A stretch of 64,000 nucleotides of DNA from Cyclobacterium roseum (GTDB taxonomy: Bacteria; Bacteroidota; Bacteroidia; Cytophagales; Cyclobacteriaceae): assembly GCF_010119225.1 (NCBI RefSeq), contig NZ_WNKF01000018.1, positions 44,942-108,941 of the forward strand, read 5' to 3'. The notes below the pieces were generated by a model, which had not been told where the DNA came from, did no database searches, and worked only from the letters and a program-made list of their open reading frames with translations. The stretch's first letter is position 1, and every line of letters begins with the position of its first letter. The position numbers and the translations under genes were made by a program. Shown in pieces: positions 37,629 to 46,762 of the stretch.

Positions 37629-38534
37629 TTAGGAAGGTGTAAATTTTTCCAGTCCGGAGCGGATATGCAGGTCTCGCTGGGGAAAGGGGATTTCTACCTG
37701 CTCCTCCCGAAATTTTGCGAAAATGGCATAGTAGAGTTGACTCTTTAGCACTTTGGGTTTATTAATGTATTCCGAAGTCCAAATCCTGAGGTTGAAATCG
37801 ATACTGCTATCGTTATATTGTTCGAAGAGTACATCAGGTTCCGGATATTTTAGAACACCCGTATTGTTTTTGACGACTTCCATCAGTATTCGTTTAATTT
37901 TTGCCGGATCCTCCTTATACGAGACTCCAACTGGTATGTTAAACCGGATATTTCGGTCGTTATGCGACCAGTTAATCACCGGATTGTCGATAAACTGGCT
38001 ATTGGGTAAAATGATGGAAATGTTATCATTGGTGAGTACCATGGTGGATCGGGCAGAAATTTTGATCACATCTCCGTTTACATCATCTACTTCTATCCGG
38101 TCACCTACTTTGATGGGCCTTTCGACGAGAATTATCAAGCCACTGATAAAGTTGTTGGTGATATTTTGCAGTCCAAAGCCAATCCCTACACCAATGGCTC
38201 CGGCGAGTATTCCCAAGGCACTCAGATCTACATTGCTGTTTTGAAGGATCGTTACCAGGCCAAAGATGATCACCAGGTATTTGAAAATGGTAGCAATGGA
38301 CTGCCGGATCCCCAGGTCTAGATTATACCGCGCCAATATTTTATTAGCCAGAAATTTTCTGGCTATTTCAGAAATAACAAACAAAAGAATAATGGACAAG
38401 GTCAATCCTATGAATAAACCAATGGTCAGCTTGGTCTCGCCGAGCATTAGTAATTTTAGGTTTAAAAACTCATTGAATTTTTCCAAAAAGGCTCCAAAAT
38501 CGCCATTTTCTATATCTTCTATTATCTCATCCAT
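37629..38534 (-). CDS. MscS family mechanosensitive channel
   Basis: A 301-residue protein with three N-terminal membrane helices, the pore-lining third helix carrying LGILAGAIGVGIGFGLQNITNNFISG, then the MscS beta domain (LVERPIKVGDRIEVDDVNGDVI). These channels open under hypo-osmotic stress to release solutes. It is reverse-strand, with a roughly 210-bp gap to the forward GNAT-nitrilase gene. Confidence 0.92.
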   Translation of the reverse strand: MDEIIEDIENGDFGAFLEKFNEFLNLKLLMLGETKLTIGLFIGLTLSIILLFVISEIARKFLANKILARYNLDLGIRQSIATIFKYLVIIFGLVTILQNSNVDLSALGILAGAIGVGIGFGLQNITNNFISGLIILVERPIKVGDRIEVDDVNGDVIKISARSTMVLTNDNISIILPNSQFIDNPVINWSHNDRNIRFNIPVGVSYKEDPAKIKRILMEVVKNNTGVLKYPEPDVLFEQYNDSSIDFNLRIWTSEYINKPKVLKSQLYYAIFAKFREEQVEIPFPQRDLHIRSGLEKFTPS

Positions 38535-38725
38535 ATATAAAGAAATTAATCGTTAGCCAATCAACACTTCCCTGCTGAAATGGTTGGCAGACCAACACTT
38601 CTCATTTTCAAAGTCTTTATCCGGGAAAAAGCATTCCCGGATTTTTATCTGCGTAAATTAGCCTTTTTGTTGAAAAAAGAAGGATAAATTCGCGGTGTAA
38701 ATACAGCTTTGGCAGTCAATTTAGG

Positions 38726-38733
38726 TAAATTTG
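38726..38733 (+). promoter_or_regulatory. Bacteroidota -7 promoter element for the GNAT-nitrilase gene
   Basis: TAAATTTG fits TAnnTTTG, 16 bp upstream of the ATG; a TTTGG sits 14-17 bp before it, closer than the usual spacing. Confidence 0.45.
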
Positions 38734-38749
38734 TGCTTAATTTTACGAT

Positions 38750-40291
38750 ATGAGTAAGCAAAAAGAAGAACTCGAACACCGACTAAAACTCCGAAACATC
38801 AAACTTTCCGATTTTGATGATATTCGTAAAATCATGGTCTCAGCCTATAAAACCCAGGGTATGACCTGGACAAAGGAGGAGTTCGAGAATCAGTTGAATG
38901 CCTTTCCAGAGGGTCAGATTTGCCTGGAAGACAATGATAAGGTAGTCGCCGTTGCTTTAAGCCTTATCGTGGATTACTCCAAATACGGAGATAATCATAA
39001 CTACGATCAGATTACCGGTTACGGGAAATTTGACACCCATGATGAAGATGGAGACACCTTATATGGTACGGATGTATTTGTAGACAAAGAGTACCGTGGC
39101 CTTCGTCTGGGCAGAAGACTTTACGATGCCCGTAAGGAACTTTGTGAAAATCTTAATCTCCGATCCATCATTGCAGGAGGCAGAATACCCGGGTACAGCA
39201 AATATGCCGACCAGATGTCGCCGCGGAAATACATTGAATTGGTAAAAAACAAGGAAATCTTTGATCCGGTTCTTTCCTTTCAGCTGGCAAACGAATTTCA
39301 CGTCCGCAAGGTAATCACCAAATACCTGCCGGAAGATACGGACTCCAGGGCCTATGCCACCCTCCTGGAATGGATAAATATTTATTACGAAAAGGACGAA
39401 AAACTTATTGGCAATAAAAAAACCATCGTCCGACTGGGGCTGGTACAATGGAAAATGAGGCGGTTTAATGACGTAGACGACCTCATGCAGCAGGTAGAAT
39501 TTTTCGTAGATACAGTTTCCGATTACAAATCTGACTTCTGCCTCTTTCCGGAGTTTTTTAATGCCCCGCTACTAGCTGAATTTAATAAAATGGATGCTTC
39601 GGAAGCTATCCGAAACCTGGCTGATTACACGGAGGAGATCGTCAATCGAATGCGTGACCTGGCACTTTCCTACAATGTCAATATCATTGCCGGCAGCATG
39701 CCGGAATACGATAATAAGAAACTTCGCAACGTGAGTTACCTCTGCCGAAGAGATGGCACCATGGACAAACAGTACAAGCTGCACATCACTCCGGATGAAC
39801 AGTCCTATTGGGGCCTCCAGGGTGGAAACGGGATCAAAGTCTTCGATACCGATGCGGGAAAGGTGGGCATCTTGATCTGCTACGATATTGAATTTCCGGA
39901 GTTGAGCCGGATATTAGCCGAAAAGGAAATGGATATCCTGTTTGTTCCCTTTTGGACGGATACAAAAAATGCCTACCTTAGAGTAAGCACCTGCGCGAAA
40001 TCGAGGGCCATCGAAAACGAATGCTACGTGGCCATTACCGGTTCGGTTGGTAACCTGCCAAGGGTAGAAAATATGGATATTCAGCATTCGCAAGCGGCCA
40101 TCTATTCGCCCTCTGACTTCTCCTTCCCTCACGATGCCATCATTGCGGAGGCATCGCTAAATACGGAAACCACCATTGTAGCGGACGTTGACCTGGATTT
40201 ATTGACCAAACTCCGCAAAGCAGGCAGTGTGAGGAATCTGGCCCAACGAAGATTAGATCTTTACTCCATCCAATGGAAAAACAAAAGGTGA
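38750..40291 (+). CDS. Fused GNAT acetyltransferase and carbon-nitrogen hydrolase
   Basis: A 513-residue bifunctional protein. Residues 14-145 are a GNAT domain with acetyl-CoA loop RGLRLG (116-121). Residues about 226-500 are a nitrilase-superfamily domain with the catalytic triad E268 (FCLFPEFF), K343 (KQYKLHI) and C377 (LICYDIEFPE). The fusion is frequent in Bacteroidota, acting presumably on an amide or nitrile linked to an amine. The next gene starts at its last base. Confidence 0.9.
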   Translation: MSKQKEELEHRLKLRNIKLSDFDDIRKIMVSAYKTQGMTWTKEEFENQLNAFPEGQICLEDNDKVVAVALSLIVDYSKYGDNHNYDQITGYGKFDTHDEDGDTLYGTDVFVDKEYRGLRLGRRLYDARKELCENLNLRSIIAGGRIPGYSKYADQMSPRKYIELVKNKEIFDPVLSFQLANEFHVRKVITKYLPEDTDSRAYATLLEWINIYYEKDEKLIGNKKTIVRLGLVQWKMRRFNDVDDLMQQVEFFVDTVSDYKSDFCLFPEFFNAPLLAEFNKMDASEAIRNLADYTEEIVNRMRDLALSYNVNIIAGSMPEYDNKKLRNVSYLCRRDGTMDKQYKLHITPDEQSYWGLQGGNGIKVFDTDAGKVGILICYDIEFPELSRILAEKEMDILFVPFWTDTKNAYLRVSTCAKSRAIENECYVAITGSVGNLPRVENMDIQHSQAAIYSPSDFSFPHDAIIAEASLNTETTIVADVDLDLLTKLRKAGSVRNLAQRRLDLYSIQWKNKR

Positions 40292-40851
40292 TGGACTATT
40301 ATCGGCATGTAAGTAAAGATACCCTGGACCGGGCAAAAAAAATCAAACTACTTCTTACCGATTTGGACGGGGTGCTCACAGATGGGGGAATTCTTTTAGA
40401 TGACCAGGGTATGGAGTACAAAAAATTTCAAGTAAAAGACGGACAAATTATTCGCTACCTACAGGAAACCGGAATAAAAGTCGGTGTTCTTTCCGGCAGG
40501 GAAGTAGCGGTCTCCAAAAAGCGTTGTGATCAAATGAAGGTGGATTTTCACTTGCATGGCGTAAGGGACAAGTGGGGCACGGTAGCGGAAATTTTAAGAA
40601 AAACCAACACTTCCACGGCGGAGGTGGCCTACATAGGCGACGATCTGATCGACCTGGAGTTATTGCAAAAAGTGGGCTTATCAGCCGCACCGGCTGATGC
40701 CATAAATTACATATGCGATCAGGTCCATTATGTCACCTCGAAACCCGGAGGCAGGGGATCCTTTCGAGAACTGGCAGACCTGATCCTGTTTGCCCAGGGC
40801 AAACTGCACGCAATTATTTCCACCATTTCCCAACCTGACTCAGGACATTAA
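40291..40851 (+). CDS. kdsC: KdsC-type HAD phosphatase
   Basis: An ATG at 40291 overlapping the previous TGA is chosen (an ATG at 40273 is possible, in frame). The product has about 186 residues. HAD motif I is DLDGVLTDGG, motif II is VLSGREV, motif III includes GDDLIDLELL. KdsC removes the phosphate from 3-deoxy-D-manno-octulosonate 8-phosphate in the Kdo pathway. Its place immediately before kdsA supports the assignment. Confidence 0.9.
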   Translation: MDYYRHVSKDTLDRAKKIKLLLTDLDGVLTDGGILLDDQGMEYKKFQVKDGQIIRYLQETGIKVGVLSGREVAVSKKRCDQMKVDFHLHGVRDKWGTVAEILRKTNTSTAEVAYIGDDLIDLELLQKVGLSAAPADAINYICDQVHYVTSKPGGRGSFRELADLILFAQGKLHAIISTISQPDSGH

Positions 40852-40856
40852 CCCAA

Positions 40857-41714
40857 ATGCTAGCAATGAAAAGAAGTTCGTACACCATGACCATTCGGAA
40901 TCAACTGATTTTAGGGGGAAATAAGCCAGTATTGTTTTCCGGTCCCTGCGCGGTGGAAAGCCTGGACATTTGTCTGGAAATCGGAAGCAAGGTGAAAGCG
41001 TATGCCCAAACCCATGGATTTGAATACGTTTTCAAGGCCTCCTTTGATAAGGCCAACCGGACTTCCGGAAATTCCTTTCGGGGCATTGGCTTTGATCAAT
41101 CCCTCAAGGTGCTCGAAGAAGTAGGAAAGCGACTGGGAGTCCCCTTACTTACGGATGTACACGAAAGCTACCAGGTAGAATCCGTGGCTTCTGTCGTAGA
41201 TGTCATCCAAATCCCAGCGTTTTTGTGTCGGCAAACCGATCTCTTACTAGCCGCTGGGAATTCGGGAAAAGCAGTCAAAATAAAAAGGGGGCAATTCATG
41301 GCCCCGGAAGACATGCAGTTCGCCGTAGATAAAATTCGCTCCACGGGCAATCAGAACGTATGCCTGACAGAGAGGGGTTTTGCCTTAGGCTATCATAATT
41401 TGGTGGTGGACATGCGAGCGATACCGATTATGAGGCAGTTTGCCCCGGTGGTGTTCGATGTGACCCACAGTGTGCAGCAACCCGGCGCCAACCTGGGAAG
41501 CAGTGGTGGGCAGCGGCAAATGGCTCCCTACCTGGCTCGTGCAGCCGGAGCTGCAGGGGTAGATGGTTTTTTTATAGAAACCCACCCCGAACCTTCCAAG
41601 GCACTTAGTGATGGCCCCAACATGGTGCCGCTTTCTCAAATGGAAGCATTTCTTGGTATGATCAGAGAGGCCTGGGAGATGGGTGACCGATATAAAGATT
41701 TTTCACTGATATGA
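40857..41714 (+). CDS. kdsA: 3-deoxy-8-phosphooctulonate synthase
   Basis: A 285-residue DAHP-synthase-like TIM barrel. The N-terminal SGPCAVES, the substrate loop FKASFDKANRTSGNSFRG, and the GQFMAPEDM and FDVTHSVQQPGA signatures are all present, with FIETHPEPSKALSDGPNM at the end. It condenses phosphoenolpyruvate with arabinose 5-phosphate to form Kdo-8-phosphate for the lipopolysaccharide core. It lies 5 bp after kdsC and overlaps the next gene by 4 bp. Confidence 0.97.
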   Translation: MLAMKRSSYTMTIRNQLILGGNKPVLFSGPCAVESLDICLEIGSKVKAYAQTHGFEYVFKASFDKANRTSGNSFRGIGFDQSLKVLEEVGKRLGVPLLTDVHESYQVESVASVVDVIQIPAFLCRQTDLLLAAGNSGKAVKIKRGQFMAPEDMQFAVDKIRSTGNQNVCLTERGFALGYHNLVVDMRAIPIMRQFAPVVFDVTHSVQQPGANLGSSGGQRQMAPYLARAAGAAGVDGFFIETHPEPSKALSDGPNMVPLSQMEAFLGMIREAWEMGDRYKDFSLI

Positions 41715-43414
41715 GCACAGTTATTGGTTTCCGGGTACTCCTTCTTCTCCTTTTATCGATTCTGTCGGAGGTGACCTTTTTCCCAATAAAGGCTTTTTCG
41801 AACGATGCCCCTATTGCGTTGGAAATCAGATCCCTGCTGGAAGGAAACGAAACCCAGATAAGCGTTGCGAACAACCCCTCCCCTATCCATTCCAGGTCTA
41901 CTCTGCTCACCTTCTACTCCGAGAGAGCCTTTCTTCCCGGATGGTCGGTTGCACAACAACCCACATGTAAGGCAAGGGACCTTCAGTATTTAATCCGCCA
42001 GGCGGGGTTCGATGGGTTGCTGCCTGAGGATTATCACCTTGAAGCGATCAACACTCTTTTTGATAAAGACATGGCGGGAACATCCCTTTCGGAAAGAGAA
42101 CTTGCCCTGCTGGATATTCTTCTTAGTGATGCATTCCTTTTGTATGCGCATCACCTATATAAGGGAAAAGTCCATCCAGAGCACCTGAATGGGATTTGGG
42201 ACATCCGAACGAAACAAAATGAACCCAGCACCTTGGGAAGATTAAACCGGGCACTTTCAGGCACTCATGTCAAAGAGGAGCTCCTGAGCCTGCGTCCAAA
42301 ATTCGGCATTTACGAAAGGATGCGGCAATCCATGAAAAAACTAAATGGATTAGAGAAGGCGTACCACCAAAAAAATTGGATCGCTTTCTCCGTTGAGGAA
42401 CCCCTGGAAGTAAATCAACGAAACGAACACGTCTCACAAATACGGGAGAAATTGGTTTTCTGGGGAGACCTGGAAAGCTACCCGGTATTAGCGGAGCAAA
42501 GGGATAAATACGATAGCATAATGGCCGAAGGCGTTAGGAGATTTCAACGTAGAAATGGCCTTCAGTCGGATGGGGTACTTGGCCGGGCTACCCTTGAGGC
42601 CCTGAACCAGAGTCCGGAACAATTAATGGATAAGGTAGCGGTGAACTTGGAGCGTCTGAGGTGGCTGCCGGATACCACGCTACAGGATTTTATTCTGGTA
42701 AATATCGCCAATTATTCCATGGATCTAATCCGTAATAGGGACACCTTGCTTCATTCCAATGTAATTGTTGGAAAATCTTACCGGAAAACACCCGTGTTTA
42801 ATGCAAACATGAGCTACCTGGTTTTTAGTCCTACCTGGACCATTCCCCCCACTATCCTAAAAAACGACGTGCTACCTGCTATCCGGAAAAATATCAATTA
42901 TCTGGCCCAAAAAAATATGCGGGTGATCGATCATTCAGGACAGGAAATCGACCCTACCACCGTGGATTGGCAGCAAATGACCGGAGCCAATTTCCCCTAC
43001 CTGATCCGGCAGAATCCTGGCCCTCAAAATTCCCTGGGATTGGTCAAATTCATGTTCCCCAATTCCTACAGTGTTTACATTCACGATACCCCTTCCAGGG
43101 AATTGTTTTACAGAGAAGACCGGGCACTGAGTTCCGGCTGCATCCGCATACAGAAGCCGTTTGAATTGGCCCAATTATTATTGAAAGACCAGCCCCGTTG
43201 GTCGGATGAACGGATCCGGAGTGCCATGCAGCAAAAAACGGAACAAATCGTCAGACTAAATCAAAAGATTCCTGTTATCATCCTTTACCTCACCTTTTGG
43301 ACCGATTCCAATCAGATACAAAATATCCGAAAGGATATTTATGACCGGGACAGTGAACTATTAAAATTGCTGCAGACCCCTCTCACTAGCAGCGTTATGG
43401 GAGAGCAAAATTGA
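41711..43414 (+). CDS. YcbB-like L,D-transpeptidase
   Basis: A 567-residue protein with an N-terminal hydrophobic signal (FRVLLLLLLSILSEVTFFP). A helical domain is followed by a peptidoglycan-binding-1 type repeat (VRRFQRRNGLQSDGVLGRATLEALN) and a YkuD catalytic domain with Cys477 in LSSGCIRI, preceded by YSVYIHDTP. Such enzymes form 3-3 crosslinks or attach lipoprotein to murein. It follows kdsA and converges with a second L,D-transpeptidase, overlapping its 3' end by 54 bp. Confidence 0.9.
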   Translation: MSTVIGFRVLLLLLLSILSEVTFFPIKAFSNDAPIALEIRSLLEGNETQISVANNPSPIHSRSTLLTFYSERAFLPGWSVAQQPTCKARDLQYLIRQAGFDGLLPEDYHLEAINTLFDKDMAGTSLSERELALLDILLSDAFLLYAHHLYKGKVHPEHLNGIWDIRTKQNEPSTLGRLNRALSGTHVKEELLSLRPKFGIYERMRQSMKKLNGLEKAYHQKNWIAFSVEEPLEVNQRNEHVSQIREKLVFWGDLESYPVLAEQRDKYDSIMAEGVRRFQRRNGLQSDGVLGRATLEALNQSPEQLMDKVAVNLERLRWLPDTTLQDFILVNIANYSMDLIRNRDTLLHSNVIVGKSYRKTPVFNANMSYLVFSPTWTIPPTILKNDVLPAIRKNINYLAQKNMRVIDHSGQEIDPTTVDWQQMTGANFPYLIRQNPGPQNSLGLVKFMFPNSYSVYIHDTPSRELFYREDRALSSGCIRIQKPFELAQLLLKDQPRWSDERIRSAMQQKTEQIVRLNQKIPVIILYLTFWTDSNQIQNIRKDIYDRDSELLKLLQTPLTSSVMGEQN

Positions 43415-44140
43415 TTTTTCCTTATAAGATTCCTGGCTGGCATGAATGTAAAGACAGCTTTTGTCCCGGATCAGATCGATCACCTCTTCGTGGTTTTCCT
43501 TTGGAAGCGCGGGACAGCCCAGGCTTCTGCCTAACCTCCCGTGCCTCTTAACAAACGTTTCGGTTGCATAGTCAGCCGAATGAATTACGATAGCCCTGGT
43601 TCTGGCCTGATCATTGATCCCCTCTTCCAATCCATCCAGACGTAACGAAGCCCCATGTTTGCCCACATACCTCTCTCCTGTAAGGTAAAAGCCCAAGCTG
43701 CTCATAAAACTCTCCGATTTATTGGAAAATTTTCTGGCCAGTAATTCCCCGGAATTCCTGCCGTGCGCAACCAGCGATTCATGGGTCAGACTTTTAGTAC
43801 CCATGTCGATGATCCATAATCTCCGTTCGGTAGACGGCAAATCAAAATCAATGATGGTAAGGGGTTTGCCCTCTGGCAAAACTCCTTTTTCGAGCAAAAT
43901 ACGATATCCTTGAACAGCAACCTTCAAAACCTCTTTCCGTAATGCCGGCGCTTGTTTTTTTACATTTGTCCAAATGCTTTCTACCAATTCAGGGGGGCTC
44001 TTGCGTTCCGATGTCCCTAGCTGCGCCGTAGCCTTTAAATCCGACACCGACAAGTTCGCATCGCCAGAAGAAAACACGGGGCTGGCGAAAAAAAGAAGAA
44101 TAAATACAAGTTGTTGCATGGAGTAAGTTTTTAGTTTCAT
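43361..44140 (-). CDS. Murein L,D-transpeptidase catalytic-domain protein
   Basis: A 259-residue protein. The signal peptide is YSMQQLVFILLFFASPVFSS; the ATG at 44119 (MQQLVF) is an alternative start. The catalytic Cys is in GRSLGCPALP, with His upstream in IVIHSADYATETF. This matches the PF13645 group of L,D-transpeptidase-like proteins. The last 54 bp overlap the end of the convergent YcbB-like gene, in a different frame. Both genes encode enzymes with the same chemistry. Confidence 0.85.
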   Translation of the reverse strand: MKLKTYSMQQLVFILLFFASPVFSSGDANLSVSDLKATAQLGTSERKSPPELVESIWTNVKKQAPALRKEVLKVAVQGYRILLEKGVLPEGKPLTIIDFDLPSTERRLWIIDMGTKSLTHESLVAHGRNSGELLARKFSNKSESFMSSLGFYLTGERYVGKHGASLRLDGLEEGINDQARTRAIVIHSADYATETFVKRHGRLGRSLGCPALPKENHEEVIDLIRDKSCLYIHASQESYKEKSILLSHNAASERGLQQF

Positions 44141-44168
44141 GCCGGGTCAGGATAAAAGGATCCGCCAC

Positions 44169-44176
44169 CAAAGGTA
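44169..44176 (-). promoter_or_regulatory. Bacteroidota -7 promoter element for the L,D-transpeptidase gene
   Basis: On the reverse strand TACCTTTG matches TAnnTTTG, 28 bp upstream of the first ATG. No clear -33 TTG. Confidence 0.4.
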
Positions 44177-44438
44177 GCTTAATAACAGCATTTGAATTCG
44201 GTTAAGTTTCACGCCGCTTATTTATTTTGATGTTTTTCTTTCGCTTAATATTTTTTTTTAATTTGAACCCAACAGGCTTATTTTCTTGTTGTTTCGCTTG
44301 AAAAACGCTTAACATCAAACGATTTGTTGTCCTTTTTCCTTTAAGAAGCCAGCAACTCAAAAAATAAACGTGGAATTTTTGTTGAGTTTTTTGAATTAAA
44401 TAATAAACAAAAAAAGGGAAATACCTGTTAGTGATTCT

Positions 44439-44849
44439 ATGAAATTAGCCATCTACCGAAAAGAACATTTCAATGCGGCCCATCGGCTTCACAATGCCTC
44501 CTGGACGGCAGAGAAGAACAAACAGGTTTTCGGAAAATGCAACAATCCGAATTATCATGGTCATAATTATGATTTAATCGTAAAACTGGAAGGACCAATC
44601 GATCCGGAAACGGGGTATGTATATGATATGAAACGATTGAAAGACGTTATCCGGGAACATGTTACCGATAAATTTGATCACAAAAACCTAAATTTAGATA
44701 CAGATGAATTTAAAGTACTTAACCCAACTGCAGAAAACATTGCTGTGGTTATTTGGAATATTTTGAGGGAAAAAATAGAAAAGAAATACGACTTAACAGT
44801 TCGATTATATGAAACAGAAAGAAACTTTGTTGAATTCAGCGGGAATTGA
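44439..44849 (+). CDS. queD: 6-carboxytetrahydropterin synthase (QueD/PTPS family)
   Basis: A 136-residue protein of the 6-pyruvoyl-tetrahydropterin synthase family. The zinc site histidines are in HFNAAHRLHN and YHGHNYDL, the catalytic Cys is in FGKCNNPNYHGH, and the C-terminal VRLYETERNFVEF closes the fold. It converts dihydroneopterin triphosphate on the way to queuosine or tetrahydropterin. It overlaps folE, the enzyme that makes its substrate, by 41 bp. Confidence 0.92.
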   Translation: MKLAIYRKEHFNAAHRLHNASWTAEKNKQVFGKCNNPNYHGHNYDLIVKLEGPIDPETGYVYDMKRLKDVIREHVTDKFDHKNLNLDTDEFKVLNPTAENIAVVIWNILREKIEKKYDLTVRLYETERNFVEFSGN

Positions 44850-45510
44850 TCTTAATCAGACCATTGAAGAATTTGGGGATGAACACCTTTCATCTTCTCA
44901 CGATACACCATTAAGAGAAGATGCATTCGAAATGGATGATGATCTCAAAATGGAATTAATAGAAAAACATTTTAAAGAAATCATGCATGTTCTCGGGTTG
45001 GACCTCTCAGATGACAGTCTGAAAGGCACCCCAAAACGAGTGGCAAAGATGTTTATAAAAGAAGTTTTTAGCGGTCTTGACCCAAAAAACAAGCCTGAAG
45101 CGAAGCTTTTTGAAAATAAATTTCGCTACAATGAAATGTTGGTTGAAAAAGACATCACCTTCTATTCTCATTGCGAGCATCATTTTGTGCCGATTTATGG
45201 CAAGGCACATGTGGCCTACATTTCAAACGGCCATGTGATAGGTTTATCCAAAATAAACCGCATCGTCCAATATTTTGCCAAAAGACCTCAGGTCCAGGAG
45301 CGATTAACGGTACAAATTGGTAACGAACTGAAAGCTGCCTTGAACACAGAAGATGTAGCGGTAATATTGGATGCCGATCACATGTGCGTATCCAGTAGAG
45401 GCGTTCGAGACACGAGTAGTAGCACGGTAACGTCCTTTTACAGCGGTCGATTCGAGAACGAAGACCAGAAGCGAAACGAATTTCTCAAATACCTGGAATT
45501 GCCCCGGTAA
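44809..45510 (+). CDS. folE: GTP cyclohydrolase I
   Basis: A 233-residue protein with an N-terminal extension of about 45 residues. The zinc-binding Cys-His cluster is SHCEHHFVPIYG, followed by HVIGLSKINRIVQYFAKRPQVQERL and CVSSRGVRDTSSSTVTSF. It opens the GTP ring to make dihydroneopterin triphosphate. The start overlaps queD by 41 bp, the strongest coupling in the window, and a terminator follows. Confidence 0.95.
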   Translation: MKQKETLLNSAGIDLNQTIEEFGDEHLSSSHDTPLREDAFEMDDDLKMELIEKHFKEIMHVLGLDLSDDSLKGTPKRVAKMFIKEVFSGLDPKNKPEAKLFENKFRYNEMLVEKDITFYSHCEHHFVPIYGKAHVAYISNGHVIGLSKINRIVQYFAKRPQVQERLTVQIGNELKAALNTEDVAVILDADHMCVSSRGVRDTSSSTVTSFYSGRFENEDQKRNEFLKYLELPR

Positions 45511-45561
45511 CATTACCGAGAAATGCGTTTATTGCGATCACTGGCTGGATTCTAATTAATT

Positions 45562-45595
45562 ACTCCGTCGATTTATTATCGGGGGAGTTTTTTTT
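45562..45595 (+). terminator. Intrinsic terminator after folE
   Basis: ACTCC..CGAT pairs with ATCG..GGAGT around a 5-base loop, with a 2-base mismatch, followed by a run of eight T. Confidence 0.75.
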
Positions 45596-45679
45596 GAAAT
45601 GGATAATCCTCTTTTTCGCTACTTTAAATCAAACAATTTGAGGGTTTATTCATTATTATTTACGTAGCAATGACATATC

Positions 45680-46360
45680 ATGAAAAATAGCAACATAGTA
45701 ATAATCGGAGGAAATAGTGGAATCGGAGAGAAAGTTAAAGCACTGCTTCAAGCTGAAGGAGCCAATGTGTTTTCGTATTCCCGATCTCAGGAAGGCGAAA
45801 ACAAGTTGGATGTGACGGAGGACTTTGAAGAAATTGCGGGCGTGCCTGAAAAAATCCACGGAGTGGTATATTTTCCGGGAACCATTCAATTGAAACCCTT
45901 TCACCGCTTCAGCCTGGAAGATTTCAGGAAGGATCTTGAAATTAATTACCTGGGGGCAATAAAGGTCTTACAGGCGCTTCAACGACCGCTAAAAAAATCA
46001 GGTGCCGCCTCCGTGGTGCTGCTCAGTACCGTGGCCGTTCAGACGGGCTTGGGTTTTCACGCATCCATCGCAGGTGCAAAAGGAGCGGTGGAAGGACTGG
46101 GGCGCTCCCTTGCTTCCGAATGGGCGGCTGCAGGCATTCGGGTAAATATCGTGGCCCCTTCACTTACGGATACTCCCCTTGCAGAAGCGTTACTTTCCAG
46201 CCCTGAAAAGAAAGAAGCTGCCGGAAAAAGACACCCTTTGGGAAGGTTTGGCACGGTGGAAGATATGGCAGAAGCCATATTATTTTTACTTTCTGAAAAG
46301 TCCTCCTGGATGACCGGACAAGTAATAAAAGTCGATGGAGGGATGTCAGCCGTAAGGTAA
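45680..46360 (+). CDS. Short-chain dehydrogenase/reductase lacking the catalytic tyrosine
   Basis: A 226-residue SDR with the Rossmann motif IIGGNSGIGEKV at the N-terminus, active-site Ser116 in LLSTVAV and Lys134 in AGAKGAVEGL. The Tyr normally four residues before that Lys is replaced by Ile130 (HASIAGAKGAV). The tail carries NIVAPSLTDTPLA and IKVDGGMSAVR. So the fold and NAD(P) site are intact but the canonical Y-x-x-x-K is absent. Confidence 0.85.
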   Translation: MKNSNIVIIGGNSGIGEKVKALLQAEGANVFSYSRSQEGENKLDVTEDFEEIAGVPEKIHGVVYFPGTIQLKPFHRFSLEDFRKDLEINYLGAIKVLQALQRPLKKSGAASVVLLSTVAVQTGLGFHASIAGAKGAVEGLGRSLASEWAAAGIRVNIVAPSLTDTPLAEALLSSPEKKEAAGKRHPLGRFGTVEDMAEAILFLLSEKSSWMTGQVIKVDGGMSAVR

Positions 46361-46441
46361 AAATTTCGTTTATTTAAAACCTTTATGTTGAACAAAGTGT
46401 AACGATTAGGGTATTGTCCCTGAAAAAATAATTGCATACTT

Positions 46442-46705
46442 ATGAGGACTCCACCTGAATCATTTTTGATCTTTAAAGCAGAGCTTAAGAAGGCGCAGCT
46501 TGAGAAAGAGCGGTTGAGAAAGGCATACGAGGAAAAACTAGCCGAAATGAATCGCGAACTCGCTCGTTTAAAAGAACAAATTGGAGCGCAGCAGGAATTG
46601 ATGAAAACGACCATCAATTACGCGATCAAGTTAGAAGAAGACCTGGGTAATTTTAAAGAAGAGGTAGAAAATGAAAAAAAACATCGGAAAAACTCTTTTC
46701 ATTAA
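46442..46705 (+). CDS. Small coiled-coil protein
   Basis: An 87-residue protein. After a short N-terminus, residues 16-60 form a heptad-patterned charged helix (LKKAQLEKERLRKAYEEKL and on) and the end has EEDLGNFKEEVENEKKHRKN. No domain is recognised. It is followed after 57 bp by the STAS-like gene; conserved order would support a joint function. Confidence 0.6.
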   Translation: MRTPPESFLIFKAELKKAQLEKERLRKAYEEKLAEMNRELARLKEQIGAQQELMKTTINYAIKLEEDLGNFKEEVENEKKHRKNSFH

Positions 46706-46762
46706 ATCCATTATTCAAAAATTCCGTAAATTAAAAGGTATTTGATTTAAAAAGAGGCAAAA

